Assembly (NCBI RefSeq): GCF_001429725.1 | Contig: NZ_LMHV01000040.1 | Span: 141,825-205,824 of the forward strand | DNA length: 64,000 nt | Reading direction: 5' to 3' | Source of the DNA: Rhizobium sp. Root708 | GTDB lineage: Bacteria > Pseudomonadota > Alphaproteobacteria > Rhizobiales > Rhizobiaceae | Shown: positions 56,993 through 64,000 of the stretch, one piece after another | How the letters are laid out: each line of letters begins with the position of its first letter | Position numbering within the stretch: position 1 is the stretch's first letter | The notes under the pieces: model-generated | Told to the model about the DNA's origin: nothing | Database searches by the model: none | The model's input: only the letters and a program-made list of their open reading frames with translations | Position numbers and translations under genes: made by a program

Positions 56993-57657
56993 CAGACATC
57001 ACCCTCTTGGAAGGTAATCTGTCCGCCGACAAGCGTGCCGCCGCGCCGATCGCCAAGACCGCCAGTGCCGCCCATACGTGCCCTGATCCACGAACCTGGG
57101 GGGAGAACCTTGTTGTTCTCGTTCCTAGCGTCGACGCTCTTCGCCTGGCGCAGCGCCTTGTCCATGCGCTTTTCGATCTTCTGCTCCAGCGTGTCGCCCG
57201 ATGTCAGGCGGCCGCAGGTGTCGTAAGCCAGCTTTGCGGCGACGTATTTCCAAAACATCGTCGGCCATTTGCTGATCTGGTCGTCGGCCATCTTCGCTTT
57301 GCTGATGTAGCGCAGGAAGATGATGTTGGTGTTCGAATAGATCTGACCGCCTTCGTCGAGATAGTCGAGGAACGGCGAGAACGTCGGGGAATTGCTGACC
57401 GTCAGCGACCGGATCCAGTCGCCCGGGTAATCCAGCGCGAACTGCCACCCGACCGAAGGCGTCACGGCGCCATTGACGGACAAGGCTGCAGACATCTTGG
57501 CGAAGTTCCAGTCACCCGCGTTGAAGGCCTCCTCGACCACACCAGCCCAAGCGTTGCCAAAGGTGTAAACAGCCTCGACGTCATCGGAGAGTGTGGTGAT
57601 TGTGGGCTTCTCTAGGTGAACTAGAGCCTGCCGCCATACCTGCAGCTTGTCCGCCAT
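56992..57657 (-). CDS. Tail tubular protein A-like (adaptor) protein
   Basis: The 221-residue protein matches the gp11/tail tubular A group: an N-terminal helix (KLQVWRQALVHLEKPTITTL), a central WQFALDYPGDWIRSLTVSNS segment with the conserved Tyr-Pro, and KYVAAKLAYDTCGRLTSGDTLEQKIEKRMDKALRQAKSVDARN, typical of this adaptor. It should form the ring between portal and nozzle. It begins three bases after the stop of the preceding gene and overlaps the nozzle gene by one base. Confidence 0.8.
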   Translation of the reverse strand: MADKLQVWRQALVHLEKPTITTLSDDVEAVYTFGNAWAGVVEEAFNAGDWNFAKMSAALSVNGAVTPSVGWQFALDYPGDWIRSLTVSNSPTFSPFLDYLDEGGQIYSNTNIIFLRYISKAKMADDQISKWPTMFWKYVAAKLAYDTCGRLTSGDTLEQKIEKRMDKALRQAKSVDARNENNKVLPPGSWIRARMGGTGGLGDRRGGTLVGGQITFQEGDV

Positions 57658-57660
57658 CGG

Positions 57661-58107
57661 TTATTCGCCTTTCAGAAGCTCGATATGCTTGGCCGCGGCC
57701 TTCTCGGCGGCGTCCTTCGTATCGAAGCCGAACTGGATGATTTCGCCGTTATGAATGAACCGCCATTTGTGGTGCGGCCCACCATGGCTGACGATGGCGT
57801 CGGACACTTCTGCATCCTTGACCTTCGGAGCCTTGTTCTCGTCGAACACGCGCAGAACCCGAACCTTTGCAGTGGTCTTGGTGACCGACAGGACGCGCAG
57901 ATCGCAATCAAGATTCTGATCGTCGGAAAGGATGCTGATCAACATGCCGACCCGAAACGAATTCAGGTGGTTTGCGAAGAACTCGGGATGCGTGACATCG
58001 TCGAGCGTGGTTTCTGCGGGCACTGTCGCTGCGTAACGGCCGATCGCGTAGTCGGCCTGCATGAAGCGATGCCCCGCCAGCCTTGCTGCTGTGGACATGG
58101 TTTTCAC
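57661..58107 (-). CDS. Phage protein of unknown function (head/neck region)
   Basis: The 148-residue protein (MKTMSTAARLAGHRFMQADYAIGRYAATVP...) is mixed alpha/beta, with a strand-rich core (about 55-95) and a C-terminal helix (KDAAEKAAAKHIELL). No family is recognised. Between capsid and tail tubular genes it may be a head-completion protein, but sequence alone does not show this. Confidence 0.6.
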   Translation of the reverse strand: MKTMSTAARLAGHRFMQADYAIGRYAATVPAETTLDDVTHPEFFANHLNSFRVGMLISILSDDQNLDCDLRVLSVTKTTAKVRVLRVFDENKAPKVKDAEVSDAIVSHGGPHHKWRFIHNGEIIQFGFDTKDAAEKAAAKHIELLKGE

Positions 58108-58167
58108 CTACGAAAAATGGAAAGGGAAACGGGAGGCAGTTGCCCACCTCCCGAAGGATACCGGTGT

Positions 58168-58476
58168 TTAGTCGGTATCGGTCGGCGTCACGACGAGACC
58201 GTCGGTCAAGTCGATGCCCAGGCCGTCAGAGCCGGTGGCCTCATCGATGACGAAGCACAGGTTAACCGCCGTGGTCGGGCCGCCAATCGTCGTCGTCTTG
58301 GTGCGAACCCAGACGAGATCGCCCTGGCGGGCGCCCTTCTTGTAACCGTCCGACACGTAGTTAGTAGTGTTGACGGTGGCGATGGCGTCCACCGAATCCA
58401 GCAGCCATGTCTTCATGGTGCTGGGGCCGGAAAGACCATCGGTCAGGAGTTTGAAGCCTGCGGTTTCATAAGCCAT
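58168..58476 (-). CDS. Small phage protein after the capsid gene, possible decoration protein
   Basis: The 102-residue beta-rich protein (MAYETAGFKLLTDGLSGPSTMKTWLLDS...) follows the major capsid gene by 14 bases. Its central strands and acidic C-terminus (GLVVTPTDTD) resemble small cement/decoration proteins that stabilise capsids, often encoded directly after the capsid gene. No known family was identified, so this is inference from size, composition and position. Confidence 0.55.
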   Translation of the reverse strand: MAYETAGFKLLTDGLSGPSTMKTWLLDSVDAIATVNTTNYVSDGYKKGARQGDLVWVRTKTTTIGGPTTAVNLCFVIDEATGSDGLGIDLTDGLVVTPTDTD

Positions 58477-58490
58477 GGTTCAAGGCCTCC

Positions 58491-59333
58491 TTACGTGAAT
58501 GCAGCGGTGTCGTCGGTGACCACCTTGAGGACACCGGCCTGCTGCAGGATCGTGGCGCCGTCGTAGAGGGTCGCACGATCCCAGCTGTAGTCGTCCTCGC
58601 CGTTGTAGCCAGACTCGACCTGGATATCGCCAGATGCGATGGCGTAACCAACCGCAGGCTTGGCGAAGATGAAGTTGGACGCCGTGGCAGTTCCCATTCC
58701 CGGCAGTCCAGTGTGCATGATGTGCTTCGCGCCCAGCCACATCTTCGGACGATCGAGCGCGAGGCCGGCGAGCGGCTTGGCGTCGACATAGTCGGCAGAC
58801 AGGAACTGGTTGAAGGTGAGCAGGCGAGCCCATGCCTTCGGCGTCCACAGGCAGGTGATTTCAGCGCCAGGCATGACGTTGTTCTGCCAGAGCGCGGAAA
58901 GCTCATCGACGACCTTGCCATAGGTCAGCGTCTGCGCGGTACCACCCGCATAGACGTTCGTCGCCGTCGCGAGTGCGTCGGTGATGGTGTAGTCGACTTC
59001 GCGGGAGGCCGTGAGAGCACCTGCATTCTGCATCGCTTCGCGGAGGTTCGCGGGAGCGGTGAAGACGTTGAAACCGGTCTGGGTTTCCTTCGAGTGCTTT
59101 TCCTTCAGCGTGATCGTCGGCTGCGTGTCCGTGCGATTGCGGGAAGGAATGAGGCCGTTGGTACCGCGTTCAGTCATGCGGCCGGCGGCGCCCTGCAAAG
59201 CGAACTTTGCATTGAGGCCGGAGATCATGATTTCGCGGGTGACCGAGTCCTTGAGGTAGGTTTCGCCGCGCTGAAATGCGACGACCCACTCATCACGGTA
59301 CTGGTCTTTTGTGATTGCGTAAGGCATCGACAA
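58491..59333 (-). CDS. Major capsid protein
   Basis: The 280-residue protein has the layout of a HK97-like coat protein: an N-terminal arm (MPYAITKDQYRDEWVVAFQRGETYL), an E-loop-like stretch (SKETQTGFNVFTAPANLREAMQNAG), and a P-domain/A-domain with the AEITCLWTPKAWARLLTFNQFLSADYVDAKPLAGL helix region. It follows the scaffold gene in the operon, as expected. ATGs at residues 1 and 3 are both possible starts. Confidence 0.8.
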   Translation of the reverse strand: MSMPYAITKDQYRDEWVVAFQRGETYLKDSVTREIMISGLNAKFALQGAAGRMTERGTNGLIPSRNRTDTQPTITLKEKHSKETQTGFNVFTAPANLREAMQNAGALTASREVDYTITDALATATNVYAGGTAQTLTYGKVVDELSALWQNNVMPGAEITCLWTPKAWARLLTFNQFLSADYVDAKPLAGLALDRPKMWLGAKHIMHTGLPGMGTATASNFIFAKPAVGYAIASGDIQVESGYNGEDDYSWDRATLYDGATILQQAGVLKVVTDDTAAFT

Positions 59334-59515
59334 AAACCTTTCGTGTTGATGCTTGGGAGGTTGATTTCAGACGAGATCAGGGTGCCGATCGCTGCAGGTG
59401 CGGGGTGCCTTGGACATGCCAAGGGGCCGCGCCGTCGCTTTGAACGGGGCGTCACATCATCTTTTCAGTTTCGAGTAGTCTTGCGGGGCCGTTGCCGGGA
59501 TGCCGCGGGAGGTAA
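59334..59515. other. Phage intergenic gap between scaffold and capsid genes
   Basis: These 182 bases carry no gene. A small hairpin (CCTTGG-CATGT-CCAAGG, minus strand) lies near the middle without a T-run, so it is not a terminator. It could be an RNA processing site or simply the leader that raises capsid expression; nothing else was recognised. Confidence 0.4.
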
Positions 59516-60487
59516 TCAGCCCTTGCGGGCGTTGATCTTGTCGCGCTGGGCGTACAGCGAGGTAATCTTCTGCTGAACGTCGTCGCTCTTGTATTTCGCT
59601 GGATCCTTCTGCCGAAGCTCCAGAAGCTCGTCGATCTTCTCCTGAACGGTGCGAGCGGTGGTTTCCACATCGCCTGTCAGGATGGCCGTGCCGCCGTAGT
59701 AGTCGGCACCGATCTGCGCCATCATCTTTACGAACTCGGCATCGTCCTGCAGCCGGGAGCCGTCCGTCATACGGAGGCCCATCATCCGCTGAAAGCCTTC
59801 AGCGCCGAGGTGCGTCGTCATCAGCTGTTCGGCTGCTGCGATATTGCCGTCGTACTCGCCGCCCCATTCGTTGCGAAGGGAAGCCTGCGTTTCCTTGGCG
59901 ACCTTCGCTAAGTTGCCGTCAAGCTGCTGTTGCTGGGCGGTGGCGAAGTCCTGATACCAATCCAGTGCAGCGGCGGCAGCGCCTGGAGGAACGTTCTTGG
60001 CATGCATGGCCGACTTGAAATCCCCGAGGATGGCCTTGTCCTCATCGCTGGGCTTGAAGCCCTCGCGGAAGTCGCCGGGATAGGCCGCAGCATCGTCAGG
60101 GATGCCGTTAGCCGCACGGAAGGCTTTCACCTCTTCGGGCGTGGACTTGTCCGTCAGCGCCGTGGCCTTGCCTGCCGTCTTCGCGGTCTGGTAGGCCTCG
60201 CGGAAGCCGCGAGAAATGGCATCGATCGACTTGTAACGCTCGAGCTGCTTGGCGATGGCTGGGTCACCACCGGCCAGCTTTTCACGGAAGGCCTGAAGCT
60301 CGGCACCATCAGCACCACCAGCGCCAGCGCCGCCGGCACCACCACCGTCTGAGCCGTTTCCGCCTTCGCCGCCTGCTTTACCAGCACCTGCGCCTGCACC
60401 ACCTTCTCCGCCGGCACCACCACCGGCACCGCCTGCGTTCGGATCTACTTCACCACCGGCATTGTTTTCATCAGCCATCTTTTTCAC
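59516..60487 (-). CDS. Capsid scaffolding protein
   Basis: The 323-residue protein has a very Gly/Ala-rich N-terminus (about residues 7-60; repeated GGAGG), a helical body with the acidic/charged layout of scaffolds (FREKLAGGDPAIAKQLERYKS; EVKAFRAANGIPDDAAAYPGDF) and a basic C-terminal helix (LYAQRDKINARKG) of the kind that contacts capsid subunits. It lies directly before the capsid gene, as usual. ATG 60487 or 60478 may be the start. It is inferred not to be part of the mature virion. Confidence 0.75.
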   Translation of the reverse strand: MKKMADENNAGGEVDPNAGGAGGGAGGEGGAGAGAGKAGGEGGNGSDGGGAGGAGAGGADGAELQAFREKLAGGDPAIAKQLERYKSIDAISRGFREAYQTAKTAGKATALTDKSTPEEVKAFRAANGIPDDAAAYPGDFREGFKPSDEDKAILGDFKSAMHAKNVPPGAAAAALDWYQDFATAQQQQLDGNLAKVAKETQASLRNEWGGEYDGNIAAAEQLMTTHLGAEGFQRMMGLRMTDGSRLQDDAEFVKMMAQIGADYYGGTAILTGDVETTARTVQEKIDELLELRQKDPAKYKSDDVQQKITSLYAQRDKINARKG

Positions 60488-60794
60488 CTGTCAACAAATC
60501 TAAAGGGAAAGAAACAAGCTTGCGGAGCTGCAGGGCTATGTGCCGCTTCCCGCTTTTGAACGCACTGTCGCGCTCCCCGCCATGCTCGGCTGGCAGGTAT
60601 TCCAGGTCATTGGCGCCGCATATGTGCTGGATCGCAGCGAACGCGCGCTTCTGCTGGTCTTCAGTCGCAATACCTGCAGCGAAGGCCTGAAGGGCAACGC
60701 AGTCGGCCTTGCGGATTTCGAGGTCATGGGCAGGCTGAGAGTTGTCCGCGTTGACCTTGACCGGGTACCAAGGGCGATAAGCTCGCTTAGCCAT
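60471..60794 (-). CDS. Small phage protein between portal and scaffold (Bbp19-like)
   Basis: The 107-residue protein (MAKRAYRPWYPVKVN...) carries QQKRAFAAIQHICGANDLEYLP, then AFKSGKRHIALQLRKLVSF. This wording recalls the small Bbp19-like proteins encoded beside the portal in BPP-1-type podoviruses; function is not established. It overlaps the portal gene by eight bases and the scaffold gene by 17. Confidence 0.6.
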   Translation of the reverse strand: MAKRAYRPWYPVKVNADNSQPAHDLEIRKADCVALQAFAAGIATEDQQKRAFAAIQHICGANDLEYLPAEHGGERDSAFKSGKRHIALQLRKLVSFPLDLLTGEKDG

Positions 60795-62457
60795 TCATCG
60801 CCCCCTGCACTTCCTGCGCAGCCTGCCCTGCTCGACCGGCGACATCGGCGACGTTGCCGGCGTCCTGAAGCTGCTGCTGCTGTGCCATCTGCTGCTGCAT
60901 CTGCTGGCGAGCCGCTTCCGCCTGCTTCTCATCGACAAGCCAGTCGGCCCGATTGCCAGGCACCACACCGAACGCGTCACGGAAGGATTTCCGGATATCG
61001 ACGTCCGTCCGGAGGGTCGGATCGAAAACCATGCCCGCCTGAAGAAGGGCGCCGCTCTGCTGGAAGCCGTTGATCACCTGCTGGTCTCTGGCTTCCTTCA
61101 GGCTGTTGTTGAACTCGTGGGTTATGTTCTGGCCGAGCAGGATGTCAGGCATATCAACCGGAATGCCGCTGCGATCGACCTGACCGTAGCCGCCAGCGCG
61201 CATGACCTTCTCGGTGACCAAGTCCAGCGTCTGGCCTGTCCATTCGTCCTCGATCGGGTCGAACAAAGGCAGCGCGTTGCGGATGTACTCAGACACCAAC
61301 TGCGAGGTTTCATAGGCTGTCTTCTGGCGCTGCGCAGAAGCAAGCGGCTGAAGCTTGTTGATGTAGAAGGCGTCAGCGAGGCGAGCGCGGGCATCATTGA
61401 TCAGGTCAACGCCGAGGCCGGTATTCTTGCCGAGATCGACAGCCCGCAGCGCAGCACCAAGTCGCTCGTCATACTCGCTATCGATGTAGGTCACGCCGTT
61501 GGACGAGAGATCGATCGGCGACAGCACGGCATCCTGCGTGGCAATCATCGGCGGATCGACCTGCTTCTCGCCCGCCTCGATGATGGTCAGCATCATGCGC
61601 TGGATCATGCGAGCCTGAGGCAGGGCAATGATGGTGGCAGGGCTGAAGGCATAGAAGTTGCCGCTGACTGTCTTCCACCTTGGCACGACGTAATCGAAGG
61701 TGAATGCCGGCGTCTCCTGAAGGATCGTGCCATCCTCCATCACGTAGAGGTCGGCCCACTTCGCTCCCTTCGGAAACTTCTTGTACGGGTCGTATTTGTC
61801 GAGCGGGATGAAGACATGTCGGACCTTCCAGGTGGTCTTCTCGTCCTTCTCCTTGAGCGCGTTCTTCACCGGCTGCGGCAGCTTGGCCTCGCCGAAATGG
61901 TAGGCCATCACGTGCGCGGTCATGTCTTCCTTGCGGTGGACGTGGTTGACCTGGCCGTCGGGGCCTTCACACCCTGCCATCTTCTTCGGGTGGTGGCATC
62001 GGAACAGCAGGTTATCGCGCTTCTTGTTGTAGCTGACCTGCATCCAGCCCATGCCGAAGGCGGAAAAGTCGTGCTCGACCTCGCTCGCGGCGCGTCGATA
62101 GCCGCTGTCTTTCGAATAAAGGATCGCTCGATTGACGTCTGTCATGAATTCCAGGAAGCCAGCAGCCTCCCGATCGCGAGAGATGCTCTCGTTCGAGGCC
62201 GCTTCCTTGAACCACTGGCGATCCGAAGGCCTGACCATGGCGCCGATCTGGTCACCCAGTTCGCGGCGCACCAGCGTCGGATAGAAGTCGGTCAGGTGCG
62301 AGGCGAATTCCTGCCCGAGGCTGATATCCTGCGTGAAGTTCGCCCGCTCGCAGTAGAAATACTCGGCAATCTCCTGGTGGAGGCTGTCGAGCGTTCCCTT
62401 GGACGAGAACATGCGCGAGTCCATCGCCATCAGGTCGCGGCCCGCTTGATCACTCAT
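60787..62457 (-). CDS. Portal/head-to-tail connector protein
   Basis: The 556-residue protein fits the head-to-tail connecting protein family of podoviruses. The N-terminal half has SLHQEIAEYFYCERANFTQD and WFKEAASNES, and the middle carries VPRWKTVSGNFYAFSPATIIALPQARMIQRM, the most conserved segment of such portals. The C-terminus ends in a Gln-rich stretch (QQMQQQMAQQQQLQ, about residues 515-530). Twelve copies should form the DNA channel. It begins in the last base of the preceding small gene (TGATG). Confidence 0.85.
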   Translation of the reverse strand: MSDQAGRDLMAMDSRMFSSKGTLDSLHQEIAEYFYCERANFTQDISLGQEFASHLTDFYPTLVRRELGDQIGAMVRPSDRQWFKEAASNESISRDREAAGFLEFMTDVNRAILYSKDSGYRRAASEVEHDFSAFGMGWMQVSYNKKRDNLLFRCHHPKKMAGCEGPDGQVNHVHRKEDMTAHVMAYHFGEAKLPQPVKNALKEKDEKTTWKVRHVFIPLDKYDPYKKFPKGAKWADLYVMEDGTILQETPAFTFDYVVPRWKTVSGNFYAFSPATIIALPQARMIQRMMLTIIEAGEKQVDPPMIATQDAVLSPIDLSSNGVTYIDSEYDERLGAALRAVDLGKNTGLGVDLINDARARLADAFYINKLQPLASAQRQKTAYETSQLVSEYIRNALPLFDPIEDEWTGQTLDLVTEKVMRAGGYGQVDRSGIPVDMPDILLGQNITHEFNNSLKEARDQQVINGFQQSGALLQAGMVFDPTLRTDVDIRKSFRDAFGVVPGNRADWLVDEKQAEAARQQMQQQMAQQQQLQDAGNVADVAGRAGQAAQEVQGAMNG

Positions 62458-62678
62458 CAGTTTGCCCCAAGGGTTGAACGGGAGAATTCGCGGCCAATCG
62501 TGCCGGGAACGGTTGCCAGCTTGTCGGCAGTCGAGCTGCTGGTTGTGGCGATGGCGCCGGCCGTCTTGCGGCGCGTGCGCTTTGCCAACGGATCATCGGG
62601 ATCTGGCATCGTGGCCGGTGGCTCCGGGTCAGGATACTCCACCTTCTGTTGCTTCCCACCGCCTAGCAGTCCACCCAT
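62457..62678 (-). CDS. Small phage linker protein between terminase and portal
   Basis: The 73-residue protein starts with a Gly-rich segment (MGGLLGGGKQQKVEYP), then a Pro/Asp-rich PDPEPPATMPDPDDP stretch and a Ser/Thr-rich tail. Small proteins of this kind often sit between terminase and portal in podoviruses. Function unknown. Its ATG overlaps the terminase stop by one base (TAATG) and its stop overlaps the portal start. Confidence 0.65.
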   Translation of the reverse strand: MGGLLGGGKQQKVEYPDPEPPATMPDPDDPLAKRTRRKTAGAIATTSSSTADKLATVPGTIGREFSRSTLGAN

Positions 62679-64000
62679 TAGCGTTTTCCTCTTAGTCTGG
62701 CCTTCATGGCGCTGTTGGACGTGACAGACTGCAGGCGACGGGCTTTCTCGTCCCGACGCTCCTGCGCTGCCTTCGGGCGCTTGAGGCCACCCAGTGTCGA
62801 AGCGGAAAGCATGACCGTCGTGTCGCCCTTGTCAGGCGAGCGGCCGAGCATTTCCTTCATCTCTTCCTTTGGCAGGACGACGATTTCCTCGCCGCCGCCA
62901 CTTGCCCTGACCTCGTAGCGGAAGGCGGATAGATCAGCCTCAAGCTCTGGATCAGGCGGAAGCGCGATCTGCGATCCGTATTCAGGGTCCAGCTGTTCAC
63001 GGAACTGCCACACGACCTGGCTGCGCAGGTTTTTGAACCCGTACATGCCCTCGCGTGTCGTCGAGGCCGAACCGGACCCACCCTTGAACCCGTAGCAATC
63101 GACATCGGCGTGTGCGAGCTGCGTCAGGGTGTCCCCGCCGTAGCCGCCGCCAGCATCGACAACCACCCGGCAGCGGTCCCGCATCTGCTTGATGATCAGG
63201 CCTGCAACTGTAGGGCCATCCGGCGTGTCTTTGCCTGGGTGACTGTCAAATCGCGAATACCACCAGCTGTGGCGGCTCTGGATCTGTGTCTTGTCCTTGC
63301 CGCCTTGCGCCACATCGCAAGCGACTGCGGTCATTGGCACGTCTTCCGGCGGGCGATCCGTCCAGCGAGCCATCGCAAGCTGGATCCACTTCGACGGGAT
63401 CACCTGCCCCGGCGCGTCTTCAGTCTGCACGTTGAACAGGCCGTGGCGCATACGGTCGCGAAGCTCTTTCGGAAGAGCCTCAAGCGTGGAGCTATAGCCC
63501 GTTGCCATCAGGTCTGGATTGTCTTCGAGCTTCGACTGAATGAACGTTCTCGATCGAGCGGTGACCTGCTCGCCGTTGATCTCGTGCGGTCCCGGGCCGT
63601 CAACCTCCATGTCCTCGCCGTCGACCGTCGTGAACCAACGAAGCTCGCCAGACTTGGCCGGGTTGGGGTGTGACTTATCAAGCCATGGTGCCCAGTACCT
63701 GATGACCCACATCCCTTCAGCGGAGGTTGGTGGGTTGCCTGTTGCCAGCACCCGGCAGCGAGCGCCGTCAGCATCGCGAAGCCAGCCGATAATGTAGCGA
63801 TACATGCTCTCGGAGAACTGTGTAATCTCGTCGAAGCCCTTCAGCCTATGCGGCCGGCCCTGATACTTCTCCTTGTCCGCTTCGTTCGGCACGCCGCCCA
63901 GTTCGATCTTGCCGCCCTTAGGAAGGCGCCAGACGTGCGACTGACTGTTGTACCCGGCACGACTGCCGAGCATGCGTGCGATCTCGTCTTCGATGCCCTT
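62678..64000 (-). CDS. Terminase large subunit, C-terminal part (cut by window edge)
   Basis: This frame runs from the right edge to the stop at 62678 (about 440 visible residues). It covers the end of the ATPase domain (Walker B-like LKGFDEITQF, motif CRVLATGNPPTS) and the RNase-H-like nuclease domain (VACDVAQGG as the first Asp, DAGGGYGGDTLTQLAHADV later, an acidic run near the end). The N-terminal ATPase start lies beyond the window. It packages DNA into the prohead and cuts it to length. The residues before the first visible ATG (63973) continue the frame, so that ATG is not the start. Confidence 0.88.
   Translation of the reverse strand, partial: KGIEDEIARMLGSRAGYNSQSHVWRLPKGGKIELGGVPNEADKEKYQGRPHRLKGFDEITQFSESMYRYIIGWLRDADGARCRVLATGNPPTSAEGMWVIRYWAPWLDKSHPNPAKSGELRWFTTVDGEDMEVDGPGPHEINGEQVTARSRTFIQSKLEDNPDLMATGYSSTLEALPKELRDRMRHGLFNVQTEDAPGQVIPSKWIQLAMARWTDRPPEDVPMTAVACDVAQGGKDKTQIQSRHSWWYSRFDSHPGKDTPDGPTVAGLIIKQMRDRCRVVVDAGGGYGGDTLTQLAHADVDCYGFKGGSGSASTTREGMYGFKNLRSQVVWQFREQLDPEYGSQIALPPDPELEADLSAFRYEVRASGGGEEIVVLPKEEMKEMLGRSPDKGDTTVMLSASTLGGLKRPKAAQERRDEKARRLQSVTSNSAMKARLRGKR

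Larger units (their letters stand above)
42311..64000 (-). mobile_element. Podovirus-like prophage, late (packaging, head, tail, lysis) module, incomplete
   Basis: From just past the tRNA-Val terminator to the window edge the genes form one minus-strand late operon: terminase, portal, scaffold, capsid, tail tubular proteins, internal virion proteins, fibre and lysis. The order and the three large internal proteins resemble short-tailed phages such as T7 or BPP-1 relatives. No integrase, repressor, RNA polymerase or second att site is present; they must lie to the right. The exact left boundary is inferred from the tRNA position. Confidence 0.88.

Noticed and set aside
42311..64000. Second copy of the tRNA 3' end (attR) inside the window
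   Set aside because: No repeat of the T-arm/acceptor sequence was found; the prophage continues past the right edge.

Overview
The window looks like chromosomal DNA of an alphaproteobacterium of the family Rhizobiaceae, most likely close to Sinorhizobium/Ensifer. Supporting signs are the high GC content, homospermidine synthase, an Omp10-type lipoprotein, CpdR, a rhizobial-style intergenic palindromic element and the gene set as a whole. The species call is inference from gene content and was not checked by a database search.

Bases 1-42,310 are ordinary host chromosome. In order they hold: folate/PABA synthesis (pabB, a pabC-like lyase); a PAS-GGDEF diguanylate cyclase; three small metabolic or unknown genes; homospermidine synthase; an Omp10-like lipoprotein; a periplasmic 5'-nucleotidase with a LysM tail; ferrochelatase; the queC-queD-queE operon behind a preQ1-I riboswitch; a QmcA/NfeD membrane pair; arabinose-5-phosphate isomerase; an outer-membrane barrel; GalU; a lytic transglycosylase; a degenerate SGNH (DUF459) protein; a small island with a VOC protein and two DUF1254/DUF1214 genes, the first frameshifted; glutamate synthase gltD and gltB; threonine aldolase; a 42-residue membrane peptide; a GNAT enzyme; a LysR/BASS-transporter divergent pair; an Hsp20 gene with a heat-shock promoter and ROSE-like leader; a secreted beta-helix protein; a hydrolase; a soluble double-PAS chemoreceptor; hisN; a candidate anti-Shine-Dalgarno small RNA; an N-formylglutamate amidohydrolase; and cpdR. 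The block ends in a tRNA-Val(GAC) gene with its own promoter and terminator.

From just past the tRNA to the window end (about 42.35-64.0 kb) lies the late module of a short-tailed (podovirus-like) prophage. Nearly all its genes are on the minus strand, reading toward the tRNA. In transcription order they are: terminase large subunit (cut by the window edge), a small linker protein, portal/head-tail connector, a small protein, scaffold, major capsid, two small head or neck proteins, a gp11-like tail tubular protein, a large tail tubular B-like protein, a GNAT protein, three internal-virion/DNA-ejection proteins (one with a lytic transglycosylase domain), tail fibre, fibre-associated protein, and a lysis cassette (membrane-anchored GH19 endolysin, overlapping spanin pair, coiled-coil membrane protein). 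Start/stop overlaps of 1-8 bp join many of them. One small three-helix membrane protein is encoded on the opposite strand inside this operon and is the best moron candidate. The tRNA-Val gene is the likely attachment site. Integrase, repressor and the other att site are not in the window.

The points most worth a second look are the antisense membrane moron, the anti-SD small RNA, the direct-repeat-flanked DUF1254 island with its single-base frameshift, the DUF459 protein lacking catalytic Ser and His, the membrane-tailed endolysin with embedded spanins, and the ROSE-like/RpoH leader of hsp20.
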